Shown piece by piece: positions 49,272 through 60,487 of a DNA stretch of 64,000 nt. A model generated the notes under the pieces. It ran no database searches. It had not been told where the DNA came from and saw only the letters and a program-made list of their open reading frames with translations. The position numbers and the translations under genes were made by a program. This DNA is from Phaffia rhodozyma (lineage: Eukaryota > Basidiomycota > Tremellomycetes > Cystofilobasidiales > Mrakiaceae), in NCBI GenBank assembly GCA_014706385.1, contig JACGZH010000005.1, forward strand, positions 992,001 to 1,056,000, in the 5' to 3' direction. Positions within the stretch are counted from its first letter, which is position 1. Every line of letters begins with the position of its first letter.

Positions 49272-49551
49272 GCAAGTCTTGGGTTGGCTTATGGTGGACG
49301 TGATTGTATCATCGCTTTTTGTATCAAACCAGGCTTGTTTTCGTCCCCTAACTATCGAATTTCATTCGCTTTTTATGTAAAGACTGAAAGAGGCACCTTA
49401 AAGCACATCAAACGCCTATAAGAAAAAAGATAAACAGTCATCTATTGAGAATACAAAGAATCATATGATGAAGAATAGGAAAGAAGGATGAACTGGTTCG
49501 TCCTTCTGCAAAAATGAGAAATCGAAATTGGAAGCGGAAGCTGGGGGAAAA

Positions 49552-51916
49552 CTACCAAACGACTCCACTCCCTAAAAGGAGACCATCTCCTTCCTGCTTG
49601 ATAGCCTCGTATGACGTTCTGATCCATCCTTTCCCGTCGCTCGTACCAGAGGCAAGTTCAGCAGATGACATTTCATCCCGAACAACGTTTTCCAGTTCGT
49701 TCGCTTGGATTCGACGGGCTGACATAGATGGCACGGCGGCGGCTGCTTTCGCAGGTCGAAGTGGAGCAACCGAAGCTTCCTTCGTCTTTGCCGATGTCGT
49801 TGTCGATGAAGAAGAGGAGGAAGAGGAGAGGTCACCCCAGTAGATGGCTTCCACCCTGGCAACCCACTCTTTAGTGGACCATCTCATCTCTACGTCAACC
49901 CCTGTAGGCCCGGTCTGGACCTGAGCTAGTTGGGTATCCGTTTCCTCCCAAGGTCTAACAAACCCTTCTTCGTCCCTCTTGACCCCTCTCTGGGGCTGTT
50001 GCTGCTCCCCCGAGTTAGAAGTAAGAGGAGAAGGTGGTTTGAGTTGACCTCCTCCGTTGACGCAACCTGAAGGACAGGCCATCACTTCCACATAGTCATA
50101 CGTCTTATCCTTAGCCGCCGCACGGCCAAGGCCAGGTCGGGAAGATAGTGCGGAACTCGTAGGTTTGCTTTTGCGCACAACGTTTTGGAGATTTTTGAAG
50201 CCGTAGCATTTAGCGGCTCGGAAGATTTGTGTATTCGGTGGTGGAAGGGGAAGATAACCCGGTAAGGATGACGATGCAGTTGACGTGTTTGCTTGGGGTG
50301 ATGATAACGATGTGGAAGTGGGTATTATGGATGCTATTGTTGAGGTCGATGCGGATGTGGATGCAGATGGTGATAGTGTTACAGGTGGTAGGGTATTCGA
50401 AGTGGATGACGGAGAAAGAGAAGGCGCAGGTTGTGAGTTGACCGTCAGAGAATACTCAATGTAATCCGGACTTCCACGTATAGGAGTGGTCGCTAACGTC
50501 AACGACCCTGGCGGATATTTTTCGATGAAATGGAAAAGAAGCGCATGGAGGTATGCATCGCTACTGCTTCCTGGGTGATCGACCATGCTCGGAAATCCTT
50601 CGTAAGTTTCCGGAAGGATCACCTCACCTTCAGCTTTCTCAAGGTTTGTCGGTTGATTGGGATCGAACCCTCGTTCGAGTAGGAAACTGTGAAACTCGCC
50701 AGTGGTCAGAACAAGATCGGTTTCCGGTTGGTTCGTCATGGTCGAAATGAATTGGGTTCGGGATGATTCAAGCTTTCGATCGTAACACGGTTGAACAGAT
50801 ACGTGGTAGATCGCCTTCGAGTCGATCGAGTTCCTTCTAGCCCACCAACCTTTCACGAGACCTCCCATGATACCCATCGCGCTCCTTCCTTTTCCGACTT
50901 TTTCAAGCACCTCGCCGTGTGCTTTTTCCGCATAGCAGATCCACCCCGGACAACCGCTTGCCAACATCGGCAGTCCACCGCCTTGTCCGGCTTTTCGTTC
51001 ATAGAACTCCTGAACGGTTTCGCTCAAGGAGAGGTGTCTTGCGAACGTAAGATCGGCGATATGAGGGATGCCTATTGAGGGGAGAAAGCTCTGTATCCGG
51101 TGGAGCAAGGTGGAGAGAGGAAGTGGAGTCGGTAAGGAGGCAGAAATCGATGAGAGAGATTGAGGTGAGATCGATAGGAACAACGTCTTGGTTGGTTCGT
51201 TTGGAGGTAAGAGTTCCAAGAGAGGCGTGAGCGAATGCGTCTGGAGGAGGAGTTCTTGGGAGGTCGTGATGCATCCTCTGAGTGAGACATGGGCAAAGTC
51301 AGGAAAGTTATATGTAAGTTTGAGTCATAATTGACGGTTGAATAGGTATAACAGATACACACGAGCAGGCTAGACAATCGTTCAAGCTGATCTCTGCCTT
51401 TTTGAGTTTCTTCTTCTCAGTCGAAGGCGCAGGTACGGTGGAAGTGGAGGAGACGGTGGAAGGCAGATTATTCGGAAGAGCGAGTTCGTAGTACGCTCCT
51501 GTCGATTCGTCAATATGAATTTGTGTTTTCTGTGGAACATTTGAACGTCAAGAGGAGGTGAACAGGAAGAAGTCGAGACAATACATTGGGGATTGCAAAA
51601 GAAAGAAAAAAGCAAAGGAAGGAGGAAGAATAAGAAAGGGAAAAATGTCTTAGTTGGTCAGCATCAAGAAAGAGTCGTTTTGAGAGTATCTTGATTGGTC
51701 ATGAGAAAAAGCTGGGAGAACTTGAACGTACAGCGCCATCGATCTGCTCAACCTTATCTTCCTCCTCCACAGGACGGATACATGCTTGAGACGGAGCGAG
51801 GTAATCATTTAGATCGCTGAGTGTCTGTAAAGTATAAAGCGAAAGTGGTCAGTACATGATTGACCAACGAACCGAAGCCTTGAGGACAAACGAACGAGAG
51901 TAGCGGAGAAAGCCAT
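49552..51916 (-). CDS. NAR1: NAR1 cytosolic Fe-S assembly protein
   Basis: Iron-only-hydrogenase-like protein of the cytosolic iron-sulfur assembly (CIA) pathway, linking the Cfd1/Nbp35 scaffold to the Cia1 targeting complex. Short first exons encode MAFSATL and TLSDLNDYLAPSQACIRPVE; a middle exon gives AEISLNDCLACS, joined to GCITTSQE (N-terminal 4Fe-4S ligands). The long last exon holds LTFARHLSLSETVQEFYERK, GCPGWICYAEKAHGE, QPCYDRKLE, TTGEFHSFL, KCYGFKNLQN, and ACPSGCVNGGGQ with the C-terminal cluster cysteines. A Ser/Pro-rich stretch interrupts the end of the second domain, making the protein longer than yeast Nar1 (491). Divergent with the nucleoporin gene (about 365 bp). Confidence 0.93.
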
Positions 51917-52281
51917 GGCGTGAAAGCTATTGAAAATCTTTTGCCTTTTTACGATATGAATGATCCAAGTGCTTGACGACTCCTATTTCAAGGTCTTGAC
52001 TACCAATGCTATGTTATCAAGGTCGCTGAAGGCCAGTTGAGAGGTAATCTAGACCAAACAGAGTGAGTTTTATGTGGGTGGTTGAAGGTGTGGGATAGCA
52101 AGCAGGAGAAATGCTGACTGAGGGGTCAAACGGTGACTAACCGGTTGTTTATTCATATATAATTCAAAATAATCTTAGGTAACTCGAAACTTGACTGGCT
52201 CTTTCGTTAGCCATCATTTTGGCTGACTTGACGGTCAACCATACATCCCACCCACCATCTTCAGGAGTCCTTTTGCCCTCG
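51917..52281. other. Divergent promoter of NAR1 and nucleoporin
   Basis: A 365-bp gap between start codons, with an AT-rich TTTATTCATATATAATTCAA stretch near 52147. No gene seen. A TTG-initiated frame starting at 52219 extends the nucleoporin frame upstream but lacks an ATG. Confidence 0.4.
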
Positions 52282-55200
52282 ATGTCCTGGTACACGGATA
52301 CAGAGACTGTGGACCAGACCATGCAGGTCATTGATCCTCCTTTCTCTCTCTTGTCGTTCTCGCTCACCGTCCTAGGAAAGCTTCCATGGTGGGTAGTTCT
52401 TGGTCTGCTCGGTGGCCTCATCTTCTACACAAGGAAAGCAGTCGACTACTTTCGGTTGCAGAACAAGATTGGAAAGTATAAACTCGAGAAAAGAAGAAGA
52501 CATGGGATCCCGGACAGTGACACGAGACCTTTTAGAGAGGCCGCAGCCGAAGCGCTGATCAAAAGTAGAGAGATGGTGGAAAGGCGCACCCTCGCTGGGG
52601 AGGCAGGTATCTCGAGGACCAGGAAGGTCAAGCCACAGAGTGAGTTGGCTGTTCATAGCTTTGCAGTGAATGTTTAGTTCGACATAAAGCACAGTTGGCT
52701 GATTTCATGGTTTCTGCTTGTTTCTCTTCTTTGTCTTGATCAGCTCCAGAGAAGCTTAGGGACACAATGTCTTTGGTACCTGCCAAAGAAACTCTATCGC
52801 CTCAAGCTCTCGCCTATGCTTCCAGCAGCAAGTATGGTTCCTATAACACTGGACCTGTATTTGATACCCCTGTTTACAAATACAATAGTTTCGGAAGGTG
52901 AGATCATCTTGACTTGCTCCAGTACATATCACTGTGACTTCCTCTGACATCATCGTGTTTGCTGCCACTAGCGGATCTATTCTTGATCGATCCTTCTCCA
53001 AAGACTTTGCAGAGAGAAATCTTACCGCTTCATCGATCTCGAGTTCTGGTCAAGACAAGATTGCGCGAACTAGCACACACATTCCGACTGTCTCCTCGCG
53101 GCGCTCCTCTATCGCTAAACCGAACCGGATTAGGAAAAGATCCCTCGACAAAGATGATGAATCTGAGGGGTCTCTATCCGAAGAAGAACTTCACAGTAAG
53201 GTTAGAAATCAAGTAAAGGCCGATGGAGGAAGGAAAAGGAGAAAACAGGTTGTCAAGCTCGAACCGACGAGCGAGGATGATGATGATCAGACGACCACTA
53301 TGGAGGTTGAAACCGGTCCGTTCTCAGACGAGGATACTGGATCGGCCATGTCTGACGAAGACGAAGGATCTATTTCGCTCCATAACGGGCGCGCCATCGA
53401 TTGGGATGACAACATGATGTCATCTTCATCTGATGAGGCTGAGAGGCCGTCACCTCCGCCGCTTGTGGCAAAGAAATCGACCAAGCAAAAAAGACAGATC
53501 TCGGACGTCGAGTCTGTAAGTTCTAAACGGTCGTTCAGAAAACGAACCAAGAGCAATGCAGGCGGTACAGTGGGCGATCCCAGGTTGAAGATTGATGAGG
53601 AGGTCGAAGAGGAGGACGTAAGCGAGGAAGATGAAGAGGACGAAAGCGAAAGCGAGAGAGTCGATGAGAACGGAAGAAAAGAGGGAGACATCTGGAACGA
53701 TCCAAACGGGATCAGATTCAGAGTTGGGAAGAACGGTACGGGAAGAGAGCGACTTGTACTTGTCAAGAAGACGATGAGAAAATACGATATGGTCCGTATA
53801 CTTTTTGTTTCCGCTATGACATGTCTATCGAGCTCCTGACTTCGTGTACTGAACAAAACCGGACGGGATTCTAGCCTATCGACTCTGAGCATCCAGATAG
53901 ATACCAAACTATTGTCGGAAATGTTGAGCAATGGGTAACCGAATCTGAGTTTGCTGAGGTCCGTACTTTTTAAATTGCGCTGGCATCGTCTAATTCTCCT
54001 GAGTCTCAAAGCTGATGGATTTGTCCTGGCTTTTTGGTTATTCATCATTTCGGACAACTTTCCTCATTTGACAGCTTAAAGCTCAAAAAAGATTGGCTTG
54101 GCAGTCCGACGATGATCAGGATATGGATAGTCGAAAAGAGCGATCGGGGAGTGTGAGCGACGTAGGTTCTAGAGGGACACCTCTGGTAAGTTCGTTCATC
54201 TTGTCGAGTCATAGTATGCCAGCGCGAAAGAAAAATTTCTCAATCATCGTGCATATCATCTCTGACCAAATCTACAGAGCCGTTCCAACTCGATCGGTAG
54301 TGCCGAGTCACCAGGACTTTATCAGCGGATCGGTCGATCGGCCACTCCCCTCCGCTCTTCGACCTCCCTTGCTGACCTCCGACAGTCTTTCTCTGGTGTT
54401 ATTTCGACGACCTCCCCTTCCCAGTCTAGTGGTCCAGGCACCCCTGTCCGATCTGCTTCCGCCTCTGACAAACTTCGCATGTCAACTTCGTCTTTGGGTC
54501 TTAGAGCACTCTATCATAGCGATTTTGCAAGTAAGATTGGCGATGGACCTAAGGCGGCGATGAACCCTCGAGCGCTAGGAGAAAGAGAACGGAGAGCTAG
54601 AGAGGCGAAAATGCTAGATCGATTGAGAGCCGAGTCGGTGGCTTCCTCTAACTCGGCGGATAAGGATGAGGCTCCTAAAGGTGTCAGATTGTTGGGAAGA
54701 AATAACAAATCAGGGACCTCGTCAGGACCGGCTTCGCCTGGATCAGCTACTCCTCCTCCTCAACCTCCTCTTTCGACGGCAACTCCTTCGGCCTCTAAGT
54801 CTCTTCCTGCTCCCTCTTTCACTTCGGAATCCAAACCTGCGGCGGACGACAAGCCATCATCTGCATCAAGCATTCCCAACTTTTTTGCGAAGCCTGCCGT
54901 GACAACGACAGCCAGCGCAACTTCCGCGGCTCCATCTCCTGCGACAACATCCTTAACTGCCCCCGCTCCCGCAAGCTCCAGTAATCCCCTCTCCTTCGGA
55001 GCATCTCCTGCTACTACTCCCGCTGTTGCAGAATCAAAACCTGCCAACACTGCGCCTGCGCCTGCTGTCAGCGCACCTTCATTCAGCTTTGGTGGACCCA
55101 AAGCCTTGGATAGTTCTGCCCCATCGGTTGCTCCTTCGACTGGAAAGGAGAAGTTTAGCTTTGGGGCGCCTGCAGCCTCTGGTTCTACTTCTGTGACGAC

Positions 55201-56146
55201 TTCCACGGCTGCTCCTGCTCCGTCTTCCGCTTCTGCTGCTCCTACACCTGCTCCCAAGACACCAGCCCTTAGTTTCGGAGCTAGTAACAGTACTGGAGGA
55301 GGATCAGCTGGCTTCTCATTCGGAAAGTCGTCAGAACCCGCTCCTCCATCCAAACAGTCTTCATTCTCATTTGGAGCGTCTACTCCTTCTGCTGCTACTT
55401 CATCCACCCCCGCTGCTAGTTCTGTCTCTGAGCCGGCTAAACCCTCAACTCCAGCTTTCGCGTTTGGTGCGCCTTCAAAGCCAGCAGAGCGTGCTTCGTC
55501 AACCGGTGCGGCTTCTGCGCCTTCTTTTTCCTTTGGGTCTTCCTCAAAGCCAGCAGTAGGGTCTTCATCGGTAGCTGCTCCTGCCGCTGGATCTTTCTCG
55601 TTTGGAGGAGCGAGCAATGCCACATCGGCGGAAGCAGCGTCTTCGCCAGCTTCATCTTTCTCGTTCGGAGCCCCAAAGGTTGCTGTATCTGCCCCTACCA
55701 CCACTGCACCTGCGTCTTCTTTCTCATTCGGAGCGCCTTCCAAGGTAGCCACTCCATCTGGATCTACAGCGAGCTCAAGCGCACCTTCCTTCTCATTCGG
55801 CTCGACGTCGTCCGCTCCTGCGCCTTCGTCAAATCCGCCTGGCTCTGGAACATCTTTTGCTTCATCTACGTCGGGTTCTGCGCCTGCATTTTCATTTGGA
55901 ACGTCATCCACAAGTACTCCTCCTGTGATATCTAAACCGGCGTTCAACTTTGGAGCATCTTCAGGACCGGCGGCGACATCATCCACGACAACGGCAGCAC
56001 CAGCAGCATTCTCATTCGGGGCGAAGCCTAGTGGACTTCCGCCTACATCGGGTACAGGAACTGGAGCGAATCCGGGTGCATTCAATTTCGGAGCGATGGG
56101 TGGGTCGGCTGGGTCAGCTGGGTCGATGTTTTCGTTCGGGAAATAA
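52282..56146 (+). CDS. Transmembrane FSFG-repeat nucleoporin, POM121-like architecture
   Basis: Six exons (52282-52639, 52744-52898, 52972-53791, 53875-53958, 54075-54185, 54279-56146) splice in frame to 1,131 residues. An N-terminal hydrophobic region (about residues 21-48, with PWWVVLGLLGGLIFY) is followed by a very basic stretch (KYKLEKRRRHG). Next comes a region with NLS-like clusters (NRIRKRS, GRKRRKQ) and acidic runs, then ALYHSDFASKIGDGPKAAMNPRALGERERRAREAK. The C-terminal ~480 residues are Ala/Ser/Pro-rich with about 17 FG units, mostly FSFG (some FAFG, FNFG), ending MFSFGK. FSFG repeats bind importin-beta-type receptors at the nuclear pore. A single membrane anchor plus NLS plus C-terminal FG tail is the layout of vertebrate POM121; yeast Nup1 has similar FxFG repeats but an amphipathic helix instead. 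I cannot tell which is the true relative. Confidence 0.8.
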
Positions 56147-56304
56147 TATCTTTAGATAGAAAAGAAAATGAAATGTTGAATTTAAAATGAATTGCGTGAG
56201 AACACGTCGGCTCAATTCTTTCCTTTTTATGGGATGTAAATGAAGTTTAAGGTTGTCAACCATCTCGCTTTTGCCAGTATCTCAAGAAAGCGACGAGCAA
56301 AGGT

Positions 56305-58181
56305 CTACATTGATCGGCCCAACCACTCTATAACTTCTCTCTCTACTCCTTTGTTCTCGAGTTCTTGTCTCTTTCCTTCTGAATTGATATCCAAATCTCC
56401 AAACCTCCTGCCTATCAACGAGCTGGCTAGTTTCTCCAGATCGGTTCGAGAGCCCGGGCTTGATTCTGACTTTGCTGATGGGTATAACGGGGAAGGGGAT
56501 GAAGGGAACGACAGGTCGATTTTCGTGATGAGGCCCTTTCTGGATGTCACCGATGCGTTCTTTTTTGTTATGGCATTGGTGAAAGAGAGGCCGAGTAACC
56601 CCATGAAGAATAAGTAGACGGGAAACGATGATCTCAGAGATAAGAACAAGGAAAAAAGAAATGACGAAAGGCTAGACGAACAAGAGAGTGACCGAGAGTG
56701 TTCAAAATAGGTGATTGGACATCTATTGAAAATTCAGGTGTTTGACCAAAAGCCCAGTTCCAGGTCTTTTTTGAAAGGCAAATTGGGTTTTCATGGTCAT
56801 GAGTATATATTGGGAGAGATGCTCGTCAGATCTGATAGATTAAAGAGAAAGAAGAGAAGAAAAAAGGAGAAGGAGACTGACCTTCAACTCAGCAACCTCT
56901 TTCTCGACAAGTTCCTTCATCTGTCCTCCTTCTCTATCGATGTATTGCTCATCGACATCGATCACTTCCGTTTGTGCTCCATAAACTGAGGTGAATTCTT
57001 TGACGACGGCGCCGATAAACGTCTCGTTGTTCACATTTGGATGTTTTGAACTGATGTTCGATACTGGTGAGGGTACAGAATCGGTCGCTTTGTTCATCGT
57101 GAATGACTGTGAGACAGAAAATGTGAGCATTTATGTAGGCCCAGTGAGAAAGAAACAACATAATACGGACCCTATCAGATTTTAGTGATTTGCCAAGACG
57201 GCCGAGTTGAGCGTCGAGAAGCATGGTTCCGTGATGGTACGCTCGTCGATTGTTGAGCTTGTAAGCCGAGCCGGAGACGTGATGCCATTAAAGGAAAAGG
57301 AGAAGGCCAGTGGGGCTTGGTCTAATATAAGCTTCATTTGTGACATGTCCAGAAGGCAGAAAGAATGAACAACTCATCTTGAAGCCGTCTAGAGTGATAT
57401 CATTACGGTCATTGACTCTAGCGTCAACGTTGAGGGTATTCAGCGCTCGGGCTACGAGCTCTGCATTGGGTCGTCTATCGAACGAATCTTTGGGAATAAG
57501 TATCGAGTAATTGGTATTTCCCATATCCTGATATATACGTCAAGTAGATCATATATCAGACCACGTCAGACCGGTCCTACTGATAGTTGATGAAAAATCA
57601 TAGACATACATGGTAGACCGTTCCTCCGCCTGATTTTCTACGAATGAACGGGATTTCAAGTTCTTTTAGCAACGGAAGGTTGATCTCTTTCCACGGGTTC
57701 TTGGAGTCGCGAAACGAAAATCATAACAGGTAAGTGCCACAAGTAGTTTGATTCATTATAGTCTCTACAGCTATTTATCATGAAGCACATACCTGATTTC
57801 GACCAAGAACTACACAAGCCTTGTTTCGGTAGAGAAAGAGGATCGGAATGGCGGGGTTTGTCTTTGTGAATAGCCTGCGCTTTGGTATAGATTTAGACAA
57901 GGTCAGCAACCGATCGGTTATTGGATAGACAATAACGATAACAAGAGACACTGACCAGTTTTCGAAAGCCAGGTTGAACCAAGGATCATTCGATCGCGAG
58001 ACAAAGATTTGCTGATCATCAGGAAGTTGAAACGGCTGGTATATAAGAATGAAGGGAGAAAAGTTGAGCATCGACCTTCCTCTGATTCAAGCTTCGTTGG
58101 ACTGACTTTGGGAGTGGTACTAGATAATGACCTCCGATAACAGCTGATTGCCTGAGATCGTCTGAGCGACACGGAAAACAT
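56305..58181 (-). CDS. AIM22: Lipoate-protein ligase A family (AIM22-like)
   Basis: Lipoyl/octanoyl ligase acting in mitochondria on lipoate-dependent enzymes. The N-terminus [21 protein letters not shown] is a good mitochondrial presequence. It is followed by [38 protein letters not shown] and [19 protein letters not shown] (the RRxSGGGxVxHD signature, about 57650-57500). Then come [38 protein letters not shown] and [12 protein letters not shown] (about 56780). The last part gives [17 protein letters not shown] and [14 protein letters not shown], ending EWLGRSM. All ligase motifs including the catalytic-type lysine in KISGSA are present. The splice joining QTPEFS to the last exon is not resolved. 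Divergent with the Smr gene. Confidence 0.9.
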
Positions 58182-58537
58182 GTTATCGGCTGAGACGATA
58201 TCTCCTTTCTCCTGGATCTACAACACTGTTGCCTTGGATCCGGCTGGTGAAAACGGATGGAGTGAAGGTTGAGATTGATAGAAGAGACCTGCTTAGGTAA
58301 TCATGCCGAAATCAAGGGCCGACCTAGACCGGACTCCATATGACCGGATGCGCAGCAAATCTCGGGCCGGACGAGAACGGTGATCGACAATTGGATGAAA
58401 TTACCCGCCTGGGCGTTTTTTCTGTTTTTTCTTATTCTTTCCGAACGAGCCTGCTTGCCTTGAACGTCTTTCATTCATCATCTTTGACATCCATCCATAC
58501 ATCCGTCCATCGGTCATCATCATAATACACCTCCACG
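58182..58537. other. Divergent promoter of lipoate ligase and Smr protein
   Basis: About 355 bp between start codons, with a CATC-repeat leader (about 58473-58525) in front of the Smr ATG. No gene seen. Confidence 0.4.
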
Positions 58538-60100
58538 ATGACAAACAACAACAACAACGATAACGCAAAGCTGCTTGGCTTGCTGTTCTCATGCATCCAG
58601 CAACTCTTCTGCTCTTCCTCCAATCAGAATCAGAATCAGAATCAGAACCAGAACCAGAATCAAACTTATCATCAACAGGTGCGCTAGTTGCTGCGTCTTG
58701 TCTACTGCATCCAGAATACACCGAATGCTTATCGTTTCGTCTTCTCAAAATGTTCCGGCTCTCTTACATATACAGCAACCTTACAGCAATCAACAGACGA
58801 GTTATCCCCCTCAACAGCAGCCGTCATATGCTCATCCCGGGACAACTAAGCCTCATCAACAGGTCAATCATCAGCAGTCTGCGGGCCAATATGGGCAGGT
58901 TGCTGGGCCTTATCATTCTCAAGTAGGTTTCGCTTACGCTTGCAGTCTTTTTTATTCTTCATCTTTGGAATGCAATGGGCGTGTTTAGTTTCTTTCTAGA
59001 TTCAATCAAGGCTGAGGAAACTTGCTTGAACGGCTTTCATGACTCTATCTTCAGGATCCCAATATGATCAACCAGTCAAACGAGAAATATATGGCTATGC
59101 GCGCTCAGGCCCGAACAGAGGCTAGTCTTATGGCTAGGTGGGCCCATATCTACATTTATAATCAGGAGAAAAATTTGTAGAACCAAACATGTGCCCGTGA
59201 AGTATTGACCTTGGCTTAACTTTTTCGTCTTCCTGTTCTTTCGGCGTTGGAACAAATCAGTTGTTTCGACCGATCTAAACAGGCTTATGCTTCTGGAGAT
59301 GGTGCGGCCGCTCACTCGTTGAGTGAAGAGGGGAAAGAACATCAGAGGCGAAAGGCTCAGATCGATAAAGAGGCTCGGGATTGGATCTACTACCGTGTGT
59401 TTTCTAAACTTCTTTTCTTGTCCGAGCGCTTTATATTGTTTCAAATTTTTGACGTTCGGTTGGACGACTCTTGTCATAGAAAACAACACGGACTCACCTC
59501 CGGGAACGATCGACTTGCATGGTCTATACGTCAAGGAAGGTAAGCACAAGAGCATCTAGACTCTACCGGTTATAACAACAGGACATTCACCACGAAACTT
59601 TCAATCTTTGGTCGGATATTTCAGCCATCGAGATGTCGGAGCAAGAAATACAAAAGGCTCAACAACGAGGTGATCAGGAGATCAAATTCATCGTTGGTTC
59701 GTCATATCTCTTATTTCTATGATGATGTATCCTAAGAAGACCGATTTATCATATATTCGACCTTCTCTTCTTTCCTTTGACAGGTAAAGGGAACCATAGT
59801 GCCCAGCATACGGCCAAGATCAAGCCTGCTATCGAGGATTTAATGGAAAAGTAAGAATTTCCATAATTGTGTATTCGTTTTCGTTTGCTTGATCTTATCT
59901 GTCCATGCTTGCTGGTTCAATGGCTGTCCTAACGTCATCATCTCTTGTTCTACAGGTACAACCTGGACGCCCAGCTTGATCCTCACAACTCTGGTGTACT
60001 TGTTGTTCAACTACAGGCAGGCAACAGAGGAGGTCGATCTAGAGGCCGAGAATTGAACAACCAGATAGAAAACAAGAACGGGGACTGTGTGGTCATGTAA
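58538..60100 (+). CDS. DUF1771-Smr domain protein ending in a CaaX-like box
   Basis: The N-terminus MTNNNNNDNAKLLGLLFSCIQQLFC is hydrophobic with Cys. It is followed by an Asn/Gln repeat (coded by CAGAAT units at 58624-58665) and a Gln/Pro/Tyr-rich stretch. The DUF1771 part reads NEKYMAMRAQARTEASLMA, then SKQAYASGDGAAAHSLSEEGKEHQ and AQIDKEARDWIYY. The Smr domain has the DLHGLYVKEAI motif, EIKFIVGKGNHS, KIKPAIEDLMEKY and NSGVLVVQL. Smr domains are nucleic-acid-binding/nuclease-like folds (MutS2, N4BP2). The protein ends GDCVVM, a perfect C-a-a-X pattern with Met at X (farnesylation type). Membrane attachment is inference. Fungal relatives include yeast YPL199C. Confidence 0.85.
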
Positions 60101-60487
60101 GGAGGTAGTAGTGGTGGTGGTGGTGGTGGTGGTGGTGGTGGTGGTAGTAGTGAGCAGAGTGAAATGCGCGCGTTTAGGCCAAGGCGGTCTTAGATGACAC
60201 TTAATTAAATTAAATGATAATTCTTGCGACTTGATTGAGCGTCAATTGAATCATCACCATCATTGAACAACCATCCCATCGTCCTCATCGTTCTCTTTCT
60301 GTATTTCTCGTCTCCTATAGTTTATCTGCTTAGAACCAGGACGACCACTCTGCCAAGTAAACAAGAGGAAGCCATACGAAGAAAAGAATTCGCCTGATCG
60401 AATCGATATAATACATCTGTCTAACTCCAAGCTTTTACTCTCAAGAAAAACGCGTGTCGTGCCGAGACAGTCTTCGTCCTATAATCC
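60101..60487. repeat. GGT trinucleotide microsatellite in the Smr 3' UTR
   Basis: Right after the Smr stop there is an uninterrupted run of about 13 GGT units flanked by AGT-containing units (about 60104-60152). The rest of the 387-bp gap to the PP4 start has no gene; an AT-rich TTAATTAAATTAAAT patch lies near 60201. Confidence 0.75.

Noticed and set aside
54760..56085. 441-codon minus-strand frame rich in Ala/Gly/Asp/Glu
   Set aside because: It is the exact antisense of the FSFG repeat exon; the repeated GA-rich codons avoid stops on both strands. No start context, introns or family motif.
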